A stretch of DNA of 64,000 nucleotides from Protopterus annectens (Eukaryota > Chordata > Ceratodontiformes > Protopteridae): the NCBI RefSeq assembly GCF_019279795.1, contig NC_056743.1, forward strand, positions 626,471,914-626,535,913, written 5' to 3'. Below, piece after piece: positions 56,060-64,000 of this stretch. Made by a program: the position numbers and the translations under genes. The notes under the pieces were generated by a model, which worked only from the letters and a program-made list of their open reading frames with translations, had not been told where the DNA came from and did no database searches. The stretch's first letter is position 1. Each line of letters begins with the position of its first letter.

Positions 56060-57733
56060 ATGCTGAAGACTTGTGGATCCAATTTCCACTCATGGGGATC
56101 CATTAGGTTTCTGCTTAGTTCGTCTGCCAGAGTATTTATCCTTCCTGGCAGGAATTGTGCTTGCAGATGTACTTGGCAAGTCCATGCTGTGTCCCACACG
56201 TTAATGGATAGTCTGCAGAGGGGGTAGGAATGTGTGCCTCCCTGCTTGTTTATGTACCACATGACTGTAGTATTGTCCGTCCTTATCAGTAGTTGTCCTG
56301 GATGAAGTAGATCCTTGAAGGCTGTCGGGACATTCTGGACAGCTAGCATCTCTTTTTGATTAATATGTAGATGCATTTGACTTGCGGACCATGTGCCCTG
56401 AATACATCTTCCTGCCATATGGGCCCCCCAGGCATAATCTGATGCATCTGTTGTCAATGTCTGCCTGGCTGTGGGTAAGGTGAACGGCTGTCCCGTGTTG
56501 TGGTGACAGGCTTTTGCCCACCATTGAAACTCCTGTTGCAGGCAGGGAATGAGGGTAATTATTGTTTCCAGACTGTGGTAATGTTGAGTCCAAACACTTT
56601 TTAGATACCACTGTAGTTTCCTCATATGCAGTCTTGCATATGGAATTAGCATAATGCAGGATGCCATGAAGCCCAAAGCCTGCAGAATTTTTCTTGCAGA
56701 TAACTGGGTCTTTGTTGCCAACATTTTGAAATAAGTAGTCAGTCGTCTGTGTTTGTCTGGCGTGAGATAAGCCATCTGGGCAGTTGTATTTAAGCTTGCA
56801 CCCAGGAATATTATCTCTTGAGAGGGTACGAGTTTTGATTTCTGTTCATTTACTGTGTACCCTAGAGCTGTTAGTAATCTTTTTACAAATGCCAGATGCT
56901 GTAGTAGAATGTCCTTGTTCTCTGCTTGAATAAGGCAGTCGTCCAAGTAAGGATATATTTGTATTCCTCTGTCTGCAAAATGCAATTACTGGTGCCAGGC
57001 ATTTTGTGAAGACCCTGGGTGCACTAGAGAAGCCAAAGGGCAGTGCAGAGAATTGGTAGTGCATTGAGCCAGCTATAAATCTGAGGTATCGTCTGCATGA
57101 TTGTCTGATTGGGACATGCAGGTATGCCTCTTTTAGGTCTAAAGTCACAAGCCAAGCCTTCTTGCCCAGCATGGGCAGAAGCTGCTGAAGAGTTAACATT
57201 TTGAATTTTGGAATATCCAGGAATGTGTTTAGGATAGACAGGTCCAGTATTGGTCTCCAGGCTTTGTCCTTCCTGGGCACCAAGAATAGCCTTGAGTAAA
57301 ATCCTAGTCCCTGCTCTTGTTGTGGTACTTGCTGAATGGCTCTCATGTCCATGAGGGATGAAACTTGTCTTTGTGCCTCTGCCCATTGATTGCATGGCAG
57401 GTCTGGCATACCGTCTGGCCTTGGCAGGGTGTGAAAGTAGAACCTGTAGCCTTGTGATACAATATTTAATACCCATTTGTCCTGGGTGATCATGTGCCAA
57501 TTTTGTGAAAAAAGTGCTAGTTTCCCCCCCAAAGGAGCTGCCAGAAGATAAGTGCTTGGTGCTGGCAGGGGAAAGTCATTGAGACTGTTTCCTGTATGGC
57601 TGTGATTCTTCCTCTCCGCTTTTGGGGGTAGAAGCACCCCACTGTTTAGGCCTGTATGAGCCTTGGGGCTGTGATCTGCCTCTGGGGTGTCTGTATCTGC
57701 CTCTGTGGCCTGTCTGACACTGGAAAGGACCAA
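56060..57733 (-). pseudogene. A10 RT-RNase H fragment (best-preserved polymerase)
   Basis: Two long frames meet near 56970. 56846-57733 (295 codons) gives the pre-RT segment, FYSRLFLVP, WRPILDLSILNTFLDIPKF, LDLKEAYLHVPIRQ and ALPFGFSSAPRVFTK. 56026-56985 gives an intact YLDD (56939-56950), thumb, LLQ/LIPYARLHMRK, RNase H with TTDASDYAWGAHMAG (about 56440), NQKEMLAVQN and DNTTVMWYINKQGG (about 56260), ending at DELSRNLMDPHEW. A single frameshift separates them. The Dam-like tail, YR and 3' ITR are missing because the fragment is cut at the A7 junction. Confidence 0.88.
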
Positions 57734-57952
57734 TTCTTTGCGGGCCAGTTCCTGCTAAATCTGGGAGGCTGTACCTGTAAGAAATCCTTGACTGTTTGCA
57801 TAGATTTAGCTTTGTTCTCCATTTTCTTCAACACGTCTTCTGCTTTAACACCAAACAAGGTATCATGCTGTAATGGAGCATCTAAAAGTTTTGCTTTAAC
57901 ATGATCGGGCAGATTCTGTTCTTTTAACCAAGCATGCCTCCTAATGACAGAA
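57646..57952 (-). pseudogene. A10 gag, C-terminal fragment
   Basis: Encodes LFGVKAEDVLKKME, MQTVKDFLQVQPPRFSRNW and a Gln/Arg-rich tail. The last about 90 nt overlap the start of the pol frame in a different register. A11 interrupts at 57952, in the RRHAWLK upstream codons. The rest of A10's gag is not present to the right. Confidence 0.85.
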
Positions 57953-58170
57953 AGTACAGTTTTGTACCTACCATAAATGTAGATGTTCGAGTGTTCACAC
58001 GGCTGCAGTCATCACACTTGGGCTATCCTGCCATCAGGCGGTCCCGCAGTCGGCCAGAGTTCCAAAGTCTTGGTCCGGCGTCGGTTGCTGTCACTTCTTT
58101 CCTGACGTCAGTGCTGCAGGGGTATATAATAGGCATCAGACGCCATTTTCTTCAGTTTTTCTTGCCCCAG
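57953..58170 (+). repeat. A11 3' ITR
   Basis: Subfamily A' terminus and CAGTTTTTCTTGCC inner boundary. The full inverted partner is missing on the right. Confidence 0.86.
58103..58129 (+). promoter_or_regulatory. A11 3' ITR CRE + TATA
   Basis: TGACGTCA 58103-58110, TATATAA 58123-58129. Confidence 0.6.
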
Positions 58171-58340
58171 ATGTCAGGTGCCCCCAAGTAGGTAGGCAAT
58201 ACATATTGCTAATAAAACATATAAAAGGAATACCTTCAGTTACAAGCAAATACACCACAAAGGTTGTACAGGATAGAAAGGTATAGAAAAGTTCAGCTAG
58301 GTCAGAGGGGATGGAGGGAGGGTAACCTGGACTGCAGCAG

Positions 58341-58430
58341 TGTGAACACTCAAACATCTACATTTATGGTAGGTACAAAACTGTACTATGTTCATCGTGT
58401 TACACTGCTGCAGTCATCACACTTGGGTTG
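58341..58430 (+). repeat. A11 internal complementary region
   Basis: Junction 58387/58388. The left half carries the A' form GGTAGGTACAAAACTG, matching its own terminus. Confidence 0.88.
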
Positions 58431-58450
58431 AATCCCAAAGCTAAGGATGG

Positions 58451-59518
58451 GCGGTGGAACTAAACAGGGTTTGGAGAAGCTAGTAGGAGCTGCAGAACTG
58501 CAGTGGCAAAGCCAGCTCTGGTTTTAGAGTATAGAGGTAAGTGATGGTGCTTGGTGAAGGTGTGCACTGGACTCCAAGTTGCAACCTCCAAAATATCCTT
58601 GGTTGGTACCCCTCTGAGGAAGGCTGTTGATATTGCTGTAGCCCTGGTGGAATGGGGCCTAATGTTACCAGGTACAGGTTTCCCATGGTGTGTGTAGCAG
58701 AAACGGATATAATGTCCTATCCATTTTTAAATGGCCTGTTTTGAGATAGCCTTTCCTTGTGATCCTGCAGCATAGGATACAAAGAGCTGGTCAGATTTTC
58801 TGAAAGCCTTAGTTTTATCCAAGTAATAACGTAATTGCCTGTGAATGTCCAAAGAGTGTAGGAGCTTTTCCCCTTTGTTCTGAGGGCTTGGATAAAAGGT
58901 GGGCAAATGAATGGTTTGGTTTAGGGCCACACTGGATACCACCTTTGGCATAAAGGAAGGGTTAGTTCATAAAGCGACTTTGTCTTGATGAAAAATGATG
59001 AAAGGCTCCACTGCCATTAGGGCCTGTAGCTCTGAGACTCTTCGTGCTGAAGTTATTGCTAGCAGCAGGGCAGTTTTCCATAATAGAAACTGTAAATCAA
59101 CTGTAAAAGCTGGTTCAAAGGGCGGCGGCAGTGTAAGTTTTTCCAAAACAAAGTTGAGATCCCAAGTTGGTGTTGGTGCACTCCGGGGCGGTCTTATGTT
59201 CTTAGACCCTCTGAGGTACTGTCTTAGTAATGGATGTGAAAATATAGGAGGATCCGTGCTGTATTGAGCTGAAATAGCGGAGGCGTGGATCTTAATAGAT
59301 TAAAAGGAAAGTCCTTTGTGCAACATCTCAGTTAAATATTGTAGAATCTGAGGAATATTTGGGACAAGGGGATTCTGGCCTTTAGCCTGGTTCCAGGCGC
59401 AGAATCTTTTCCATTTGTCTGAATAAGCTTTACTGGTGCTGGGCCTCCTGGCCTCCAGAATGACATCCATAACAGCTTTAGAGAGAAGTGTTGACTGGTT
59501 GTTCAGGTAATTTGCCAT
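58451..59518 (-). pseudogene. A11 tyrosine recombinase
   Basis: ATG at 59518 (MANYLNNQ...), ILEARRPSTSKAYSDKW near 59450. An extra GGC unit near 59120 and a lost start of the next frame break the middle. SARRVSEL codons are near 59035. The C-terminal part is in frames 58727-58951 and 58480-58686, with a TAA near 58725 and His-box codons near 58640. The KHYH block is readable near 58540. Several stops and shifts. Confidence 0.83.
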
Positions 59519-59671
59519 GCAGCCAGATTAAAAGTCTTGAGCTGGCTGTGTAGAATCTGATTGTTTTGCTGAGCGAGCAGGGGAGGAATCTGAGGTAAAA
59601 TCCATGGTGGGCCTTGAGCCATGTTCCTCAGTATTGGATACCAGTGTTGGCGTGGCCAGTCTGGAGCAATG

Positions 59672-60332
59672 CTCTTTATCAGGAGGGGGATGGGAACCCC
59701 TGATTAGGGTAATTAAGTCTTCAGCCATCTTAAGCATCTGTTTCTTAGGCATGGGGCCTTGTACTGAAGACTGCTGTACAGTCTTCTTTGCTTTTAAAGT
59801 TTTCAGCTTTGCATAGGATTTAATAGTGAGTGTAGTCGGTCTGAAGACACCTTCTGCAACTGAAGGCGTTTCAACTGCACCGGAATTTCTTTCAGCCATG
59901 GAGTCGGAAGGGCCTAAAGATAAAGGTTGTGTAGGCCTAGCAATCTCCTCTTGGGAATCGGATGCCGCCTGGGGTTCTGAATCAGCGGTCGTCAGGGGCT
60001 GCGTAGGCGCCTCACTGAAAACCGCAGAACTGGCGACTGGCCTAGCAGAGACCTCGGAGTCTGGTTTGGGTCTCGGCTGCCTGTCCTTATCTTTGCGTTT
60101 TTTATGCATTCCGGTCATCAGTTGCTCCGACGGCATGGTATAATTAAATTTCCAACCAAAATAATGTTGGGCGAAATCAAACCGACGTTTTATAGTTCGT
60201 TTGTTAAACCTAGCACAAAACCGACAACCTGTGATGTCGTGGTCTGGGCCTAGGCAAGGAATACAATAAGAATGAAAGTCCTTATGAGGTATTTGCTTCC
60301 CACAACATGCAATTGTTAACTTTTTCTGACAT
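59672..60332 (-). pseudogene. A11 Gag remnant fused to YR leader
   Basis: ATG at 60330-60332; the Cys array lies at 60180-60320 with one array Cys codon lost (CCCACAACATGC). The frame 59528-60136 covers HKKRKDKDRQPRPK, a Pro/Thr/Ser linker, GVFRPTTLTIKSY and PKKQMLKMAEDLITLIRG. It then passes without a break through the deletion point at about 59672 into the sequence that normally precedes YR, stopping at 59528, ten bases before the YR ATG. Confidence 0.84.
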
Positions 60333-60490
60333 CGGACTGAGGCAAGAAAAGGTTCCCCAACGGGGTACTTAGCTTTATTGAAGACTTCGGTCTGAAATTC
60401 GATTTGAAAATCTCAGGAGTCGGCCGACCGGCACTTGCGAACTGCTTCTGCTTTGGGCACCGCGCGGCAAGAAAGACTGAAGAAAATGGC

Positions 60491-61216
60491 ATATGTCCAT
60501 TTTCCTAAAGCCCTAGACTTCCTATTAGGGGGACAGACTGAAGAATTTTCTTCAGGTAATTCCTTCTTTGTAATTGCCACTATAACCATCGTGGCAACCA
60601 CTGGACCTTTACTCCAATGTTTCCTATATGTAGCTGCTGACAGAATCCTGTTGGGTTTCTTAGGTATAGACTCCATCATATCAGGCTCCTTCCATGCCAC
60701 TGAGCCATCAAATCAACGAACGGATTAACGGGTAACGCGGCTTTCAGGAACACGGACTCATTTGGAGAAGGACTATCTGTGGACCAGCCCCCTCTGTTCC
60801 ATCAATTCAAGGATCTCACTGAAAGTGACATCCTCAGAGAAGAATCTAGAGAAGCCTACACCTTCATCCAAGTCTGTGTCTTCGGTGATGGACTCCAGTG
60901 AACAGTCCAAGTGCTTCTGTTTGCATGACTTGTTTTCTGTGAGCCATCTGTGGGGGGGGGGGGGGGGGGTTGGGGGGAATCAGAGAGCTCAGAATCAGAC
61001 TGGGAGCTTATACAGCAAGTTACCCATGAAACCTGTGGAACCAACAATCCCTGTCTGACAGACAGATAAGAGGCAGAGCCGATTCCAGTCAGGATTCGGA
61101 TGCAGCTTAGCTGGATGAAAGCACCTTTGTCCCTGGCATTGAAAGGACTCAATTAAAAGGCTCTAAGACAGAAAATGTCACCGGTTCTGCTGGCACCCTC
61201 CTGCCCTTGAAGAGAA
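60491..61216 (-). pseudogene. C2: decayed B-like DIRS gag remnant
   Basis: Frames 60491-60700 (AWKEPDMMESIPKKPNRIL, HWSKGPVVATMVIVAITKKEL) and 60856-61152 resemble family B Gag at 27300-27560 and 47160-47350, including the CKRRHLDSP/DTDLDE-type acidic block. A G run at 60951-60971 lies where the Pro-rich stretch is. The piece is bounded by A11's truncated ITR and by A12. Same strand and correct order to be the upstream part of C1. Confidence 0.66.
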
Positions 61217-61422
61217 ATGGTAAGTGTACACAACTGTACTTTTCCTAAGTGTATTCATTGTTGCAGTCATTACATTTGGGTAATCTGCTGGCAGGTTGCC
61301 CTCAGTCGGCCTGATTAACAAAGTCTTGGGTCCTGCGTCGGTTGCTGTCCCTTCTTCCATGACGTCAGGTCGTCAGGGGTATAAAACATGCAGCCGACGC
61401 CATTACATCAGTTTTTCTTGCC
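61217..61422 (+). repeat. A12 3' ITR with inverted terminus
   Basis: 61217-61240 is the reverse complement of the usual terminal 24 bases. Then TTTTCCTAA and the normal ITR from GTGTATTCATTG onward. Confidence 0.84.
61360..61386 (+). promoter_or_regulatory. A12 3' ITR CRE + TATA
   Basis: TGACGTCA 61360-61367, TATAAAA 61380-61386. Confidence 0.62.
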
Positions 61423-61434
61423 CAGATGTCAGGT

Positions 61435-61492
61435 GCCCCCCCCCCAAATGGGGAACAAAATATATAGATATATATATATAGATATATATATA
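61435..61492. repeat. A12 spacer C run and (AT)n/GATA-like repeat
   Basis: A C10 run (61436-61445) followed by an AT-rich repeat with GATATA units at 61460-61492. Same spacer position as the repeats in A2 and A4. Confidence 0.9.
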
Positions 61493-61620
61493 AGAACCAC
61501 AAAAAATATATCTCCAAACAAAAGCAAATACACCAAAAAGGCTTTTAAGCATAATAAAAGAAAGAATAGGTATAGTAAAAGAAAAACAGGGGGCTGGAGG
61601 GAGGGTAAGCAGGACTGTAA

Positions 61621-61714
61621 CAGTGAATACACTCAAACAGCTACATTTATGGTAAGTGTACACAACTGTACTATGTTCATAGTGTTTCACTGTTGCACTC
61701 ATTACATTTGGGTA
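61621..61714 (+). repeat. A12 internal complementary region
   Basis: Junction 61672/61673. The left half ends in normal orientation ...GTGTACACAACTGTACT, so it predates the inversion at the outer end. Confidence 0.87.
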
Positions 61715-61751
61715 GATTCCCAAAGCTAAAGTTGGGAGGATGGATTTATAC

Positions 61752-62804
61752 AGCATTAGGACCAGCTATAAGGCCCTGCAAAACAGCAGTGGCAAAGCCA
61801 GCTCTGGATTTAGAGAAAATTGGTAAGTGCTAATGCTTGGTGAAAGTATGAACTGAACTCCAGGTAGCAGCTTCTAGAATATCCCAGGCAGGAACACCTC
61901 TGAGAAAGGCTGCTGAAGTAGATGCATCCCTGGTGGAATGAGATCTGATCCTCTGGGGGATAGGTTTTCCATGGTGCTTGTAACAGAAATGAATACAACG
62001 GCTTATCTATTTAGAAATGGTTTGCTTTGAAATAGCCTTCCCCCTCTGCCCCTGCAGAAAATGCTACCAGCAGTTCAGATTTTCTTCGAGATTTAGTCCT
62101 GTCCACGTAGAATCCAAGTTGTCTGTGTACATCTAATGAATGCAGAATACGCTCTCCCTTGTTCTGTGGATTGGGAAAGAAAGTTGGCAAATAAATGGAC
62201 TGATTATGAGCCACACTGGATGCCACCTTGGGCATAAATGATGGATTGGTCCTGAGTGACACCCTGTCCGCATGAAAGATGATGACAGGCTCCACTGCCA
62301 TAAGGGCCTGTAATTCAGCTATCCTTCTAGATGAAGTGATTCCTAAAAGGAAGGCTGTTTTCCAGGAAAGAAAAATTTAAGTCTGCAGTTGCAGCTGGCT
62401 TGAAAGGAGGTAGAGTGAGTTTCTCCAATACAAAGTTAAGGTCCCAGGCAGGGGTTGGAGCTCTCCTGCGTGGTCTAAAGTTTTTGGCCCCTCTGAGACA
62501 CTGCTTTAGAAGAGGATGAGAGAAGGAGGGGGGGGTGGTCTGTGTTGTAATGAGCTGAAATGGCTGAGGCATGGATTTTTATGGAAGAAAAAGACAGGCC
62601 CTTGTGAAGCATCTCAGTTAAGTATTGCAAAATCTGAGGTAAATTGGGCACTGCTGTGTTCATCCCTTGAGATCGATTCCAGGCACAGAATCTTTTCCAT
62701 TTGTCAGCATAAGATTTTCTAGTACTAGGTCTTCTCGCCTCCAAAATGACATCAATCACAGGTTTGCTGATGGATGCTAAGGGGGAATTTAAGTGATTAG
62801 CCAA
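61752..62804 (-). pseudogene. A12 tyrosine recombinase
   Basis: ATG at 62804 (MANHLNS...), ILEARRPSTRKSYADKW near 62740. Frames shift near 62520 (a G8 run at 62528-62535 beside CACAACACAGACC) and 62370, and again near 62020. SSRRIAEL replaces SARRVSEL near 62320. The His-box lies near 61940 and the KHYH-like codons near 61835. Not functional. Confidence 0.83.
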
Positions 62805-62814
62805 GCTGCAAGGT

Positions 62815-64000
62815 TCAATGTCTGGAGCTGAGGGTGCAGAATTTGGTTCTCCTGCTGAGACAGGAAAGGAAGGTATCTGAGGCAGGTGTCACAGAGAAAT
62901 GTGTGACACACTGCGCAGGAGTGGGTACCAGTGGTGGTGAGGCCAGTCTAGAGCAATCAAAATAATTTTTGGTTTGTCCTGTTCGACTTTTAGAAGAACA
63001 TTGGAGAGCAAAGGCAGAGGGGGGAAAGGCACAGACCGATAGGTTTTTCCAGCTGAAGGACAGAGCATCCACTTTCCAGGCTTTTTAGTGTTGAGTTCTT
63101 GTGACAAATTTGTCCAACTGGTAGTTCTGGGGTGAGGCAAAAAGATCTATGTCTGGGCTCCCCCATGTGCGTGTCACCATGTCGAAAATCCGTGGTTCCA
63201 GTTTCCATTTGTGAGGGTCATGAAATTTCTGCTTAGTTCGTCTGCCAGAACATTCTGTTTTCCTGGCAGGAATTGAGCTTGTAGTTGTACTTGGTAGCTC
63301 AAAGCAGTGTTCCACAATGCCATGGCTAGTCTGCAGAGGGGGTAGGAATGTGTACCCCACTGCTTGTTTATGTACCACATAACCGTGGTGTTGACTGTCT
63401 ATCATTAATTGTCCTGGATGAAGGTAGTCCTTGAAGGCCGTCAGTGCATTCTGTAAAGCTAGCATTACTTTTTGATTGATATGAAGGTGCATTTGATTTG
63501 GGCTCCATTTGCCCCGAATGCACTTCCCTTCCAGATGAGCCCCCCATGCATAGTCTGATGAGTCTGCTAGGGTTTGGGTGGCAGGGGGTGGTGTGAATGG
63601 CAGTCTCTTGTTTTGGTGGCAGGCCTCTGACCACCACAGGAACTCTAGGTGCAGGCAAGGTATGATAAGAATCATTGTTTCCAGGCTGTGACAATGTTGA
63701 CTCCATAAACGTTTTAAGTACCACTGAAGTTTCCTCATATGTAGTCTTGCATATAGAATTAGAAGAATGCAAGAGACCATGAATCCCAAGGCTTGCAGTA
63801 TTTGCCTTGCAGATAGCAGGGTTTTTGTGGCCACCTGTCTGAAGTAAGTCACCAAATGAATTTGCTTTCTGGCATAAGGAAAGCCATCTGGGCAGTTGTA
63901 TTCAAGCTTGCACCCAGGAATGTAATCTTTTGAGAGGGTACCGGTTGAGATTTCTTTTCGTTTATGGTGTACCCTAGACAAGTTAGAATTTTTTTTTTTT
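62815..64000 (-). pseudogene. A12 RT-RNase H, partial
   Basis: A 298-codon frame (63085-63981) covers FLGAS-like thumb codons, ATKTLLSARQILQALGF, LYARLHMRKLQW, RNase H (SSDYAWGAHLEGK about 63555, NQKVMLALQNALTAF) and, in shifted frames, MWYINKQWGTHSYP (63380) and DLFASPQNYQLDKF (63150). The Dam-like tail continues in 62889-63140. The window ends before the YLDD box; the last 12 bases are a T run that replaces the expected sequence. Confidence 0.85.

Larger units (their letters stand above)
57953..60490 (-). mobile_element. DIRS family A' copy A11 (deleted), inserted in A10 gag
   Basis: About 2.5 kb: 3' ITR, ICR, YR, then a direct join at about 59672 to gag, and a 15-bp stub of the 5' ITR. 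All RT-RH and the C-terminal half of gag are deleted. The left flank ...GACAGAA fits AA^C. Its termini match A6's (AGTACAGTTTTGTACCTACC). Confidence 0.88.
61217..64000 (-). mobile_element. DIRS family A, copy A12 (cut by window end)
   Basis: 3' ITR, ICR, YR and most of RNase H are present; the RT palm and gag lie beyond 64000. The first 24 bases are inverted relative to every other copy. Confidence 0.86.

Noticed and set aside
24012-57733. Intact, currently active element
   Set aside because: Even the best copies (A6, A10, B1, B2) have frameshifts, stops or catalytic changes in at least one gene.
63989-64000. T12 run at the window end as a poly-A tail of an insertion
   Set aside because: Only 12 bases are visible with no following sequence; it cannot be told apart from slippage or an assembly edge.

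Overview
The window looks like repeat-packed, non-genic DNA from a vertebrate with a large genome. An amphibian such as a caecilian or salamander, or a lungfish, would fit; the exact group is a guess. I found no host gene, tRNA, rRNA or CRISPR array. Nearly every base belongs to DIRS-type retrotransposons, which encode Gag, reverse transcriptase-RNase H (RT-RH) and a tyrosine recombinase (YR) instead of a DDE integrase. They carry inverted terminal repeats (ITRs) and an internal complementary region (ICR) instead of LTRs.

Two families are well represented. Family A (full length about 5.3-5.7 kb) has copies named here A1-A12 in order of their left ends. A6 and A11 form a subfamily A' with altered termini. 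Family B (about 6.0 kb) has copies B1 and B2. Two decayed B-like pieces are called C1 and C2. All are coded on the minus strand, so gag lies at high coordinates, then RT-RH, then YR, and each element's 3' ITR is its left edge on the plus strand. Every coding region I examined carries at least one frameshift, stop, deletion or lost start; A6, A10, B1 and B2 are the best preserved.

Layout. 44-383: a TTAA-flanked MITE. 384-8844: A1, with A2 (3328-8638) inside its 5' ITR. 8845-9690: C1. 9691-35404: A3, whose RT is split by A4 (12830-32481). A4's RT is split by A5 (16086-30080), A5's gag by B1 (17768-29347), and B1's RT by A6 (20867-26426). With C1 outermost this is six layers. A3's gag also holds a 5'-truncated LINE (33221-33851). 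35405-56059: A7, inserted exactly at A3's right terminus and itself split by A8 (35759-41263) and by A9 (41321-51046), the latter containing B2 (42879-48825). 56060-57952: fragment A10, interrupted by A11 (57953-60490). 60491-61216: C2. 61217-64000: A12, cut by the window end.

The parts fit the DIRS replication model. Each ITR carries a TATA box and usually a CRE-like TGACGTCA, so the 5' ITR should drive gag-RT-YR and the 3' ITR an antisense RNA. The ICR of each copy is the exact complement of the two element ends joined together, as expected of a template for closing a circular DNA. YR would then insert that circle. Rejoining the flanks shows family A inserts without target duplication at AA^C. 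The termini contain GAACAT and so recreate that target, which may help explain the nested, same-orientation array.
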